This document shows positions 25,125-33,424 of a DNA stretch of 64,000 bases, in pieces. The number at the start of each line of letters is the position of its first letter. The stretch's first letter is position 1. This stretch comes from CAYYFX01 sp046330135 (lineage in GTDB: Bacteria; ARS69), in the NCBI GenBank assembly GCA_046330135.1, contig JAXLTI010000004.1:434001-498000 (forward strand). The letters run 5' to 3'. The position numbers were made by a program, and so were the translations under genes. A model generated the notes under the pieces. The model was given only the letters and a program-made list of their open reading frames with translations, ran no database searches and was not told the origin of the DNA.

Positions 25125-27545
25125 GTGCCCCGCGGATTCCTTCTTTCCTCCACGTATCGCATCGAAGCGGGTCGGCCGGTGGTGCGCCTGTCCGGCACGC
25201 TCGAGACGGGCGAGTCGTTCCTGATCCGTGAGACGCGGCAGAGACCGCGCTTCTGGATCCGGGCGGGCGACGCGGAGGCGGCGCGAGGTCTGGGCGCGCC
25301 CGTCGTGGAAGAGGGCGCGGAGAACCTCCGCACGTGGACGGGCGAGCCGGCGGCCACGATCGAGGTGGCCGAGCCCGGCGACGTCCCGCCGATCCGCGAT
25401 CGTCTCCGCGACGCGGGCCTGCCCACCTACGAGGCCGACGTCCGCTTCGCCTACCGCGGGCTCATCGATCGCGGCATCCGAGGATCGCTCTCGATCGCAG
25501 GGACGCCGTTGCGGGGCGAGGGCGCGGACGTCCTCTTCGAGAATCCCGAGATCGCGGCGGCGGACTGGTCGCCCTCGCTCTCCGTGCTCTCCATCGATCT
25601 GGAGACCGATCCTGCCGGCACGCGGCTCCTCTCCGCGGCGCTCGCCGGCTGCGGCGCGGCTGAAGTCCTGCTGATGACGCCGAAGGGGGCGGACGTTCCC
25701 GCAGGAGCGGTGCCGTTCGCGCGCGAGCGCGATCTCGTGGCCGCGCTCGTGCGTCGCGTGCGCGAGCTGGACCCCGACGTGCTCACCGGCTGGAACTTCG
25801 TCGACTTCGATCTCGTGGTGCTCGCGCGCGCGGCCGCGCGCTACGGGCTGAACCTCGCGCTCGGGCGGGGCAATGAGCCGCTCGCGCTGCGCCCGTCGCC
25901 GGGGCCGCGCGGCGGGCAGGAGGCGCGCGTCTCCGGGCGCGTGGTGCTGGACGGCATCGATCTGTTGCGCGGCGCCTTCCTCCGCTTCGAGAGCTACTCG
26001 CTGGACGCGGTGGCGCGCGAAGTTCTGGGCGAAGGCAAGACGATCACGGGCGAGCACCGCGCGGCGGACATCCTCGAGGCGTTCGAGAAGGACCGCGCGA
26101 AGCTCGTCGAGTACAACCTGCACGATGCGAGGCTCGCGCTCGCGATCCTCGAGAAGTTGCATCTCGTGGAGCTGGCGGTGGAGCGCAGCCGGCTGACGGG
26201 CATGCCGCCGGATCGAGTGGCGGCGAGCATCGCGTCCTTCGACTTCCTGTACATCTCGGAGCTGCGGCGACGCGGCATCGTGGCGCCGACGGTGGACTCT
26301 GCGCGCGGCGTGGGCCCGATGGGCGGCGGGCACGTGCTCGAGCCGCTGCCGGGGCTGCACGAGAACGTCGTGGTGCTGGACTTCAAGAGCCTCTACCCGA
26401 GCGTGATCCGGACCTTCCAGATCGATCCCCTGGGATGGATTCGCCCGGGCGATCTGCGCCGGGAGACGGCGGCAGCGGACGGCGCGGCGATCGCCGCCGG
26501 CGCGGACTCCTCGGCCTCGGCGAGCGCGGCCGGGTCCGAGAGGGCCGCAGCGCGCCGCGACGACGAGCCGATCATCGCGCCGAACGGAGCCGCGTTCCGT
26601 CGCGAGCCGGCGATTCTTCCGGGCATCCTGGACGTTCTCTTCCCGCGGCGCGAGGAGGCGAAGCGCGCGGGCGACGCGGCGAAGAGCCAGGCGATCAAGA
26701 TCCTGATGAACTCGTTCTACGGCGTGCTCGGAACGCCGGCATGCCGGTTCTTCTCGCCGGACGTCGCGAACGCGATCACGTCCTTCGGGCGCGAGATCCT
26801 GCTCTGGACGAAGGCGCGCGTGGAGGCGAAGGGGCTGCGCGTGCTGTACGGGGACACGGACTCGCTCTTCGTGGAATCCGGCGAGACGGAAGCGGCGGCG
26901 GCGCGCACGCTGGGAGAGCGCCTGGCGGCCGAGCTGAACGCGGCCGTGCGCGACGAGATCGCGCGACGCTGGCGCGTTACGAGCAAGCTCGAGCTGGAGT
27001 TCGACTCGCTGTACCGGAAGCTGCTGCTGCTTCCGATGCGCGGCGGCGGCGGCGGCGCGCGGAAGCGCTACGCCGGCCTGGTGGATGACGACCCCGCGCC
27101 GCGCGTGGTGTTCACCGGCATGGAAGTCGTGCGTCGCGATTGGACGGAGCTGGCGAAGCTCGTGCAACGGCAGCTGTACGCGCGGCTCTTCGCCGGAGAG
27201 CCGGTGGAGGAGTTCCTGAAGCAGGTGGTGGCCGACGTGCGCAGCGGGAAGTGCGACGAGCTGCTGGTGTATCGCAAGGGGTTGCGCAAGGGACTCGAGG
27301 AGTACACGGCCTCCACGCCGCCGCACGTGGCCGCTGCGCGGAAGATGGAGGGACGGGTGGGCCGGATCGTGTCGTACGTGGTGACGCGGGACGGGCCGGA
27401 GCCGGCGGGGAAGCACGTCTCGCCGATCGATCGCGAGCACTACGTGCAGAAGCAAGTGCGCCCGGTGGCGGAGCCGGTGCTGGCGGTGCGGGGGCTTTCC
27501 TTCGACGTGGTCGTGGGCGACGACCGGCAGATGTCGTTGTTCTGA
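25125..27545 (+). CDS. polB: Family-B DNA polymerase (Pol II-like) with 3'-5' exonuclease and clamp motif
   Basis: An 806-residue polymerase. Exo I SIDLETD (156-162), Exo II NFVDFD (224-229) and Exo III YNLHDARLA (from 330) are intact. Polymerase motif A is DFKSLYPSV (419-427), motif B has K525 with NSFYG, and motif C is YGDTDS (575-580). The C-terminus QMSLF is a classic beta-clamp-binding motif. E. coli Pol II acts in repair and translesion synthesis. A low-complexity Ala/Ser/Asp-rich insertion (about 447-480) lies between motifs A and B. The start is GTG at 25125; a nearby ATG at 25117 is out of frame. Confidence 0.95.
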   Translation: MPRGFLLSSTYRIEAGRPVVRLSGTLETGESFLIRETRQRPRFWIRAGDAEAARGLGAPVVEEGAENLRTWTGEPAATIEVAEPGDVPPIRDRLRDAGLPTYEADVRFAYRGLIDRGIRGSLSIAGTPLRGEGADVLFENPEIAAADWSPSLSVLSIDLETDPAGTRLLSAALAGCGAAEVLLMTPKGADVPAGAVPFARERDLVAALVRRVRELDPDVLTGWNFVDFDLVVLARAAARYGLNLALGRGNEPLALRPSPGPRGGQEARVSGRVVLDGIDLLRGAFLRFESYSLDAVAREVLGEGKTITGEHRAADILEAFEKDRAKLVEYNLHDARLALAILEKLHLVELAVERSRLTGMPPDRVAASIASFDFLYISELRRRGIVAPTVDSARGVGPMGGGHVLEPLPGLHENVVVLDFKSLYPSVIRTFQIDPLGWIRPGDLRRETAAADGAAIAAGADSSASASAAGSERAAARRDDEPIIAPNGAAFRREPAILPGILDVLFPRREEAKRAGDAAKSQAIKILMNSFYGVLGTPACRFFSPDVANAITSFGREILLWTKARVEAKGLRVLYGDTDSLFVESGETEAAAARTLGERLAAELNAAVRDEIARRWRVTSKLELEFDSLYRKLLLLPMRGGGGGARKRYAGLVDDDPAPRVVFTGMEVVRRDWTELAKLVQRQLYARLFAGEPVEEFLKQVVADVRSGKCDELLVYRKGLRKGLEEYTASTPPHVAAARKMEGRVGRIVSYVVTRDGPEPAGKHVSPIDREHYVQKQVRPVAEPVLAVRGLSFDVVVGDDRQMSLF

Positions 27546-27675
27546 GGATCTGCCGCGCGTGGGACAGGTCCGGCCTCGCCGGCGAAGTGCTCCCCGTGCC
27601 ATGCCTCCGAGGCCCCTTCGAAAGTTGCGTCGAGTCAGGGGCCGAGTTGACCGGCTCCTCCGAGTGCATCGACCG

Positions 27676-27707
27676 AAATTCTTGAATATATACTCTACTA
27701 ACTGCTA
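27676..27707 (+). promoter_or_regulatory. A+T-rich promoter-like island upstream of a small membrane protein
   Basis: One of the most A+T-rich stretches noticed in the window, with a good -10-like TATACT at 27689-27694. No good -35 lies 16-18 bp upstream. It is 50 bp before the ATG at 27745, at the junction between conventional chromosome and the accessory zone. Confidence 0.45.
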
Positions 27708-27744
27708 GGCTGACTCGCGTTCCGTTCCGAGCGGGAGGCGCAGC

Positions 27745-28122
27745 ATGAGCTCAGGACCTGAGAGTTCGGCGCACCCCGCGGCGGGCTTGCCCGGGCCGCC
27801 TCTGTGGCGTCGCTTGGCCTATCCCACGACCGGCGCAGGATGGTGGTCGGTGGGCCTGGTCCTTCTGTTCCTCGTCTTCCTCGAGTCCGTCTTCTATTGG
27901 GGCGCGCGCCCCAGGCACGATCGACGCACGTTCTTCTCCGACTGGGTCATGGCGTTCACGCTGATCGGGACGGCCGCCTCGGGCGTCGTCGCGGGAGTCG
28001 TGGCCGGCGTGGCGCTCGCGAGGCGCGAGCGCTCCGTCGTGGTGGTGCTCGCTATGGCGCTCGGCCTGTTCGTGCTCTCGTTCGCGATCGGAGAGTTGAT
28101 CGGACACGGGCCGCCGCGGTAG
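27745..28122 (+). CDS. Small membrane protein of unknown function
   Basis: A 125-residue protein with three predicted membrane helices (about 33-52, 68-90, 97-117) and a Pro/Ser-rich cytosolic start. No family is recognised. GGGAGG lies 6 nt before the ATG. It is the first gene of the co-oriented accessory zone. Confidence 0.75.
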   Translation: MSSGPESSAHPAAGLPGPPLWRRLAYPTTGAGWWSVGLVLLFLVFLESVFYWGARPRHDRRTFFSDWVMAFTLIGTAASGVVAGVVAGVALARRERSVVVVLAMALGLFVLSFAIGELIGHGPPR

Positions 28123-28213
28123 GTCGCGCCGGCGCGGCGGGCTTCTTCGTGTGGAGCGTGTCGGAGGCGCGTCCGTCTCGATTCGGAGGGAGTGGGAAGG
28201 GCTAGTTGAAACC

Positions 28214-29161
28214 ATGTCTCTTGGAGACCTGCTTCGCCGAGCGTTTGGTCGATCGCCCAAAGTGCGCACCGCGCGCCCAGGCGGCGTCCAGCGTCCTCCC
28301 GATGTGCCGACCCCGATGGGGATGAATGTGAATTCGGGTCCGCCCGATGCCGGCGGCGCGAAACTGTCAACTGCCCGCCGCGAGCGGGCAGCCGCGTGGC
28401 TTGCTGCGTTCGAAGCGGGCTACCTGAATACGCCGCGAGATGTCCGCGACCCTCGAGCCTGGGATAACTACTGGAGGAACCAGATAGAGGTCGGAGCCTT
28501 CGATCAGGGGTTCGCAGACACGATGTCGTCTGACGCTGCGCTTCCGGGGCTGCTCGCGAGCCGCGGCGCACAAACGATTCTGTGCGCGGGCAACGGCCTA
28601 TCAAGCGAGGCCCTCTCCCTGGCCTTGCTCGGGTTTCACGTGACCGCTCTCGACATCTCAGCCGTGCCAGCGGATGTATTCGGACGAATGTTGCGAAGTC
28701 CGTGGCACCCACTGAACCGCATCCGGGGCATCGGAATCGGCGATGACAACGTGGTGAGATTCGCCTGCTCCGGACCCATCGACTCTGAGCTGTGTCCGGT
28801 CATGCATCGAAGCGCCGATCTTGCACCCAAGGGCGGGGGGACTTTGGCATTGGTCACCGGTGATCTCATGGATCCCAATGTGTGTCCCGGCCCGTTCGAC
28901 GTCGTCATCGAGCGACGGACGGTCCAGCTCTTCCCGCAAGACCAGCAGATCTCAGCCCTGGACTGCCTTGTCGGGCGACTGGCGGAAAGAGGGGTCTTTG
29001 TGAGCCATGAGCACCAGGGTGGATGGAGACCTGGCAAGCCCGAGACACACCACGCCGAGGCCTGGCTCAGGTCTCGAGGCTTTGTCTTGCGGTCTCGACT
29101 CGGAAGCGAGCAGCGCGATTCCGCCCCACGGCTCGCGTATCTGGTGTTCTCGACAGGGTGA
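28214..29161 (+). CDS. SAM-dependent methyltransferase-like protein
   Basis: A 315-residue protein with a Rossmann motif I variant TILCAGNGLSSEAL (121-134) followed by LGFHVTALDIS (D147), then a late conserved-looking segment DVVIERRTVQLF. The first ~60 residues are Pro/Arg-rich and unlike a methyltransferase. The substrate is unknown. Codon use is visibly less GC-biased than in the genes to the left, consistent with transfer. The ATG at 28214 was chosen over an upstream GTG (28151) that lacks a ribosome-binding site, though GGAAGGG before 28214 is rather distant. Confidence 0.75.
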   Translation: MSLGDLLRRAFGRSPKVRTARPGGVQRPPDVPTPMGMNVNSGPPDAGGAKLSTARRERAAAWLAAFEAGYLNTPRDVRDPRAWDNYWRNQIEVGAFDQGFADTMSSDAALPGLLASRGAQTILCAGNGLSSEALSLALLGFHVTALDISAVPADVFGRMLRSPWHPLNRIRGIGIGDDNVVRFACSGPIDSELCPVMHRSADLAPKGGGTLALVTGDLMDPNVCPGPFDVVIERRTVQLFPQDQQISALDCLVGRLAERGVFVSHEHQGGWRPGKPETHHAEAWLRSRGFVLRSRLGSEQRDSAPRLAYLVFSTG

Positions 29162-29187
29162 TGAACGTACGAGCCAAACAGGTGGTT

Positions 29188-29343
29188 CGTGGAGATCGCC
29201 ACGGCGTTGGTGAGCCATTGCGCGGTTCCCGACGCGTCGACTCGTTGCGCATGGATCTGCCGGTCGTGGCCGAGCACGGAGACGCCGTCCAAGGGCCAGT
29301 GCACCAGGGCGTCGACGCGCTGGGCGTCGGCGTTCTGGACCTG
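29188..29343 (-). pseudogene. Remnant of a repeat-rich secreted protein
   Basis: On the minus strand this reads two shortened copies of a repeat seen in large secreted proteins of Eisenbacteria-like genomes: NADAQRVDALVHWPLDGVSV, then IHAQRVDASGTAQWLTNAVA. The usual pattern is AQR-(V/I)-DA-x-G-x-x-x-W-x-x-x-G-V. The flanking frame runs without a plausible start into the methyltransferase gene on the other strand. It looks like a decayed fragment. Confidence 0.45.
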
Positions 29344-29406
29344 GCAGTCCGGAAGGCGTAGCCGCGTTCGGGTCGGACGCGTGGGGAGATCCACGGAGGC
29401 GAAGAA

Positions 29407-29505
29407 ATGCAGCAACGCAAGCTGGGCTGCAGCGGTCTGACGGTTTCTCCCATCGGGCTCGGCTGCGCCGAATGCCTGGCAGGGACGAGTGGCAACGGGC
29501 CATGA
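29407..29505 (+). pseudogene. 5' fragment of an aldo/keto reductase gene
   Basis: GGAGG at 8-nt spacing precedes an ATG whose product starts MQQRKLGCSGLTVSPIGLG, the typical N-terminus of the large aldo/keto reductase family (compare MKRRELGRSGLAVSALGLG at 31645). After ~23 residues similarity stops, and the frame ends at 29505 inside the next gene's start. Ribosome-binding site and start survive; the rest was lost or replaced. Confidence 0.7.
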
Positions 29506-29906
29506 GCGATTACGCTGATCGCGACGATCTCGGCCTCTTCCTGACAGTGATCAAGTCCGTCTCGGTGGACTACTCGACCCACGCCATGACCTTCGTTGTC
29601 GCGAAGCCATTCGATCACAGGGAGCCGACGCTGCGCTTCGTGGAGACCGAAGTGACGCTGCGGAGCGTCCGGCGGATGGACTGTGAACGGAATCTCGATG
29701 AGACCGAGTTGCCTGAGATCTACCGTTCCGCAGTGCTCGATCACCATCACTCGTACGCTCTTGCCGACGGAGAGAAGGTCTTCTTCTTCGGCATCGATTG
29801 GGGCTCGAAGTACTACGAATGGTACGTCGTGGCGAAGTCGTGTGAAGTCGGGTCGGGCTCCGAGCCGGTCCTGCCCGGGGACGGGGCCCTGTCATGGATG
29901 GCCTGA
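29502..29906 (+). CDS. Hypothetical protein
   Basis: A 134-residue soluble acidic protein (in-frame ATG options at 29472 and 29502) with aromatic-rich strands near the end (VFFFGIDWGSKYYEWYVV). No family is recognised. The 29502 start is preferred because the upstream DNA belongs to the aldo/keto reductase fragment; its ATG overlaps that fragment's stop (ATGA). It may be translated by coupling from the hijacked AKR ribosome-binding site. Base composition is lower in GC than in its neighbours. Confidence 0.65.
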   Translation: MSDYADRDDLGLFLTVIKSVSVDYSTHAMTFVVAKPFDHREPTLRFVETEVTLRSVRRMDCERNLDETELPEIYRSAVLDHHHSYALADGEKVFFFGIDWGSKYYEWYVVAKSCEVGSGSEPVLPGDGALSWMA

Positions 29907-30002
29907 CTCGGCTCCGATTCACCGCGGGTCCTCCGACGACCGGCGACGGCCCCGTGGAGTGCGCGAGGGCGTTCGCTCGGAAGGCGTCGCGGCCTTGGCG
30001 GT

Positions 30003-30120
30003 CCAACCAGCGCTTGCCGCGGCGCGGCACGAGGATGAAGCTCGGTGGAGTTCGCCTCCGCGGCGAGTTCTCCACCTATGAGCGCGGGCCGCGTGGGGTC
30101 CGCGGTGGCGCGCGCCGCTG
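30003..30120 (+). repeat. Dispersed junction element, copy C
   Basis: It begins CCAACCAGCGCTTGC and, 40 bp later, has TTCGCCTCCGCGGCGAG followed by a TGAGCGCGGGCCGCG-type block. Order and spacing match copy A (37603-37720), and copy B (58512-58640) is similar. It lies directly upstream of the ASCH-fusion gene. Confidence 0.45.
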
Positions 30121-30145
30121 AAGCGCAAGGCATCAGGCGGCGACA

Positions 30146-31648
30146 TTGGGACCACTTCCTTCCGCGGAATCCGTGCTCGCCAAGCTGGCGAGTCTCGGCA
30201 TTTCCGTGCCCGCGGGAGTCGTGCGGGTCGAGGCATACGGCGACTCACCTGAGCTGTCCGCGTCGCTGCTGGCGCTCATCCGCTCGGGGCGCAAGCGAGC
30301 TGGAACAAGCCTGCTCTGGGCGATCGAAGCCGACGGGGAGGAGCTTCCGGTACCTGGCCAGATCGAGCTCGTGGTGGATCACCGGAATGAACCCGCCCTC
30401 GTCTGCCGCATCACCGACGTGCACGTCGTGCCTTTCCACGGGGTGACCGCCGAGTACGCTGCCATCGAAGGCGAAGGCGACGGCTCGTTGGACTTCTGGA
30501 TCGAAGGCCACTGGGCTTTCTTCGCGCGAGAGTGTCGGCGGATCGGCCGAGAGCCCCAGGCGAGCATGCCGGTGGTCTGCTCGGTTTTCGAGCTGCTGAG
30601 CGTAGTGCCCAGCGGGAGCTCTGACCCGGCGCGCGTGCCTCCCGAGGGTGACGGAGGGTTCCGGCAAGCCTCGACGTCGAAGGCCTCCGCAATTCGCTGG
30701 CTGCTCGATTCCGACCCCTCGATCCGCTGGCAGGTGTTGTGCGACCTGACGGATGCGCCCGCGGACGAGGTTGCGGTCGAGCGCGCCAGGGTCGCCACCG
30801 AAGGCGCCGGCGCACGGCTGCTCGCGCTGCAGGCGCCCGACGGACGGTGGGGCGGCGCGGCGTGGAACCGCGGGTGGGACTCCACCATGCACGTCCTGAT
30901 GCTCCTGCGGGAGATGGGTCTCGATCCCGCGAGCGATGCGGCGCGGCGCGCGGTGGGACTCGTCCGCGAGCACGTGACGTGGCGAGGATGCGGCCCGCAG
31001 GAAACGGAAGACAATCCCTTCTTCGCCGGCGAGCTCGAGCCCTGCATCAACGGGCAGGTCGGGGCGGTCGGCGCCTATTTCGGCCAGGACGTCCGGGGCC
31101 TCGTCGAGAGGCTGCTCGCCGAGCAGCTGCCCGACGGCGGCTGGAACTGCGAGGCCCCCAGCGGCTCGACGCGGTCGTCGTTCAACACCACGATCTGCGT
31201 GCTCGAAGCTCTGCTCGAGCACGAACGGGCCGTCGGGGGCCGCGCGGAGGTGACCCGGGCCCGTCTCCGCGGACAGGAGTACCTCCTCGAGCGTCGACTC
31301 TTCCGCCGGAGGTCCACCGGCGAGGTGATCGAGCGAGATCGAAAGGGCCACGCGGCGTGGACGCGCTTCGCCTTCCCCACGTGGTGGCACTACGACGTGC
31401 TGCGGGGGCTCGAGTACCTGCGCCGCGCCGGCGCCCCGCCCGACGAGCGTGTCGCCGAGGCGATCGACCTGGTGGCGTCGAAGCGCGACGCCGACGGCAG
31501 GTGGCCGCTCGAGGCCCGTTACCCGGGCAAGATGCCGGTCGAGACGGACGAGGGCGAGGGTCGGCCGAGCCGGTGGAACACCCTCCGCGCCCTACGAGTA
31601 CTGGACTGGTATTCAACCGGCGATCAGCGCCCTCGAGGGAAGCCATGA
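30146..31648 (+). CDS. ASCH domain fused to a squalene-cyclase-like alpha-toroid domain
   Basis: A 500-residue fusion. Residues ~28-155 are an ASCH domain (YGDSPELSASLLALIRSGRK, GTSLLWAIEADGE, VTAEYAAIEGEGDGSLDFW, PVVCSVFELL), a PUA-like fold tied to RNA or nucleotide binding and normally a stand-alone ~150-residue protein. After a linker, residues ~180-490 form an alpha/alpha-toroid with QW-like repeats (LLALQAPDGRWGGAAWN, LLAEQLPDGGWNCEAPSG) as in squalene-hopene cyclase and prenyltransferase-like proteins. No DXDD cyclase motif is seen, so catalysis is doubtful. The start is TTG (30146); the stop overlaps the next ATG. Confidence 0.82.
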   Translation: MGPLPSAESVLAKLASLGISVPAGVVRVEAYGDSPELSASLLALIRSGRKRAGTSLLWAIEADGEELPVPGQIELVVDHRNEPALVCRITDVHVVPFHGVTAEYAAIEGEGDGSLDFWIEGHWAFFARECRRIGREPQASMPVVCSVFELLSVVPSGSSDPARVPPEGDGGFRQASTSKASAIRWLLDSDPSIRWQVLCDLTDAPADEVAVERARVATEGAGARLLALQAPDGRWGGAAWNRGWDSTMHVLMLLREMGLDPASDAARRAVGLVREHVTWRGCGPQETEDNPFFAGELEPCINGQVGAVGAYFGQDVRGLVERLLAEQLPDGGWNCEAPSGSTRSSFNTTICVLEALLEHERAVGGRAEVTRARLRGQEYLLERRLFRRRSTGEVIERDRKGHAAWTRFAFPTWWHYDVLRGLEYLRRAGAPPDERVAEAIDLVASKRDADGRWPLEARYPGKMPVETDEGEGRPSRWNTLRALRVLDWYSTGDQRPRGKP

Positions 31649-32643
31649 AACGACGGGAGTTGGGACGGAGCGGCCTCGCGGTGTCGGCGCTGGGGCTGGG
31701 CTGCATGGGGATGAGCCAGGCCTACGGCACGGCCGAGGAACGCGACGAGCGCGAGTCCATCGCCACGATCCACCGCGCCATCGAGCTCGGCGTGACGTTC
31801 CTCGACACGGCGGAGGCGTACGGGCCGCGCGCGAACGAGGAGCTCTTGGCGCGAGCGCTGAAGGGCAAGCGCGATGGCGTGATCATCGCCACGAAGTTCG
31901 GCTTCCGATTCGACGCGAACGGCGCCATCTCGGGCGTCGACAGCCGGCCGGCACGGATCCGCGAGGCGGTGGAGGGGTCCCTGCGGCGGCTGGAGACCGA
32001 TCGGATCGATCTCTTGTACCAGCATCGCGTGGACCCCGCGGTGCCCATCGAGGACGTGGTGGGTGCCATGGCCGACCTCGTGCGGGAGGGCAAGGTGCGC
32101 TGCCTCGGGCTCAGCGAAGCGAGCGAGCGCACGATTCGCCGCGCGCACGCCGTGCATCCGATCGCCGCGCTGCAGAGCGAGTATTCCCTGTGGGAGCGCG
32201 GACTCGAGGCGAAGATCCTCCCCGCGCTGCGGGAGCTCGGCATCGGGCTCGTGCCCTTCGCGCCGCTGGGGCGCGGCTTCCTCACCGGAGCGGTGAAGCG
32301 CGCGGAGGAGTACCCGGAGAGCGATTTCCGGCGCAACGATCCGCGCTACCAGGGCGCGAACTTCGACGCGAACGCGCGCGCCGCCTCCGCCGTGCGCGAG
32401 CTGTCGGCGCGCAAGGGGGCCACGGCCGGGCAGATCGCGCTCGCGTGGCTGTTGCACAAGGGCGAGGACGTCGTGCCGATTCCCGGAACGAAGCGGCGGC
32501 GCTATCTCGAGGAGAACGTGGGAGCGGCGGCGATCTCGCTGAGCGTCGCGGAGATGGCGGCCCTCGACGCGGCGCTCGCGCCGGACAAGATCTCCGGGCC
32601 GCGCTACGGAGAGAAGATGATGGGGATGGTGGACCGCTCGTGA
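31645..32643 (+). CDS. Aldo/keto reductase
   Basis: A 332-residue NADPH-dependent (beta/alpha)8-barrel oxidoreductase, close to the pyridoxal-reductase/Tas-like subgroup. The catalytic tetrad is intact: D54 and Y59 (FLDTAEAYG), K84 (IATKFGF) and H127 (LLYQHRVD). The cofactor segment VPIPGTKRRRYLEENV is present. ATGA overlap with the ASCH-toroid fusion and GTGA overlap with the GrpB gene make a coupled three-gene unit. Confidence 0.95.
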   Translation: MKRRELGRSGLAVSALGLGCMGMSQAYGTAEERDERESIATIHRAIELGVTFLDTAEAYGPRANEELLARALKGKRDGVIIATKFGFRFDANGAISGVDSRPARIREAVEGSLRRLETDRIDLLYQHRVDPAVPIEDVVGAMADLVREGKVRCLGLSEASERTIRRAHAVHPIAALQSEYSLWERGLEAKILPALRELGIGLVPFAPLGRGFLTGAVKRAEEYPESDFRRNDPRYQGANFDANARAASAVRELSARKGATAGQIALAWLLHKGEDVVPIPGTKRRRYLEENVGAAAISLSVAEMAALDAALAPDKISGPRYGEKMMGMVDRS

Positions 32644-33242
32644 CGTCGTCCGGCGCGGTCGGGCCTCGCAACACCGAGGAGCGGTTGGCCGCCGTGACCA
32701 TCGGGCCGCGGCAGCCTCACAACGCTCCGGTCGAGCTCGCTCCGTACGACCCGCAGTGGCCGCAGCAGTTCGCGGATCTCGCGGCGCGCGTGCGCGCCGC
32801 GCTCGGCGACAGGATCCTCCGGCTCGAGCACGTGGGCTCGACCTCCGTGCCGGGTCTGTCTGCGAAGCCCACCATCGACATGGTCCTGGAGGTGGAGAGC
32901 ACGGCGGACGAAGCCTCGTACGTCCCTCCGCTGAAAGCGCGCGCCTTCACGCTCCGGATCCGGGAGCCGGACTGGTTCGAGCACCGCCTGCTCAAGAGCA
33001 CCCAGCCGGCCGCGAACCTGCACGTCTTCTCCGCGGGCTGCCCGGAGATCGAGCGCATGCTGGCGTTCCGGGACCGGCTTCGCACGAACGACGAGGATCG
33101 CGCGGTCTACGAGCGGACGAAGATCGCGCTCGCGGCCCGGACGTGGGTGCACGTGCAGGACTATGCCGACGCGAAATCCGACGTGGTGCGGGCGATCCTG
33201 GAGCGAGCGACGCGTGAGCATCGTCCGAACCGGACGCCGTAG
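32640..33242 (+). CDS. GrpB family nucleotidyltransferase-fold protein
   Basis: A 200-residue UPF0157/GrpB protein with the signature LEHVGSTSVPGLSAKPTIDM near residue 60, the nucleotidyltransferase-fold GS motif with a metal-binding aspartate. The N-terminal ~30 residues are an extra, poorly conserved extension. The family function is not established. The start is GTG overlapping the aldo/keto reductase stop. Confidence 0.9.
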   Translation: MTSSGAVGPRNTEERLAAVTIGPRQPHNAPVELAPYDPQWPQQFADLAARVRAALGDRILRLEHVGSTSVPGLSAKPTIDMVLEVESTADEASYVPPLKARAFTLRIREPDWFEHRLLKSTQPAANLHVFSAGCPEIERMLAFRDRLRTNDEDRAVYERTKIALAARTWVHVQDYADAKSDVVRAILERATREHRPNRTP

Positions 33243-33424
33243 CTCAACGCGACTCTGGAGCGGGTATTCCTGATCTCGGTCGCTCCGGGGCGCGGTCTTC
33301 GCCGTTGCACCGGCGAGGACTTGAGAGGACGCTGCCTCGATTCCAAGTGGCGTTTCGTCGATCGGGGGGGACCGTCGTGCACGATGAGACTGGGGCGACG
33401 CCTGGACGTCCGCTCTCTCCGCCG

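Noticed and set aside
23301..27602. A 1433-codon open frame on the minus strand opposite glpD-like and polB
   Set aside because: It mirrors two clearly real genes, is full of Arg/His/Ala, and has no recognisable domain; long antisense frames are expected at this GC content.
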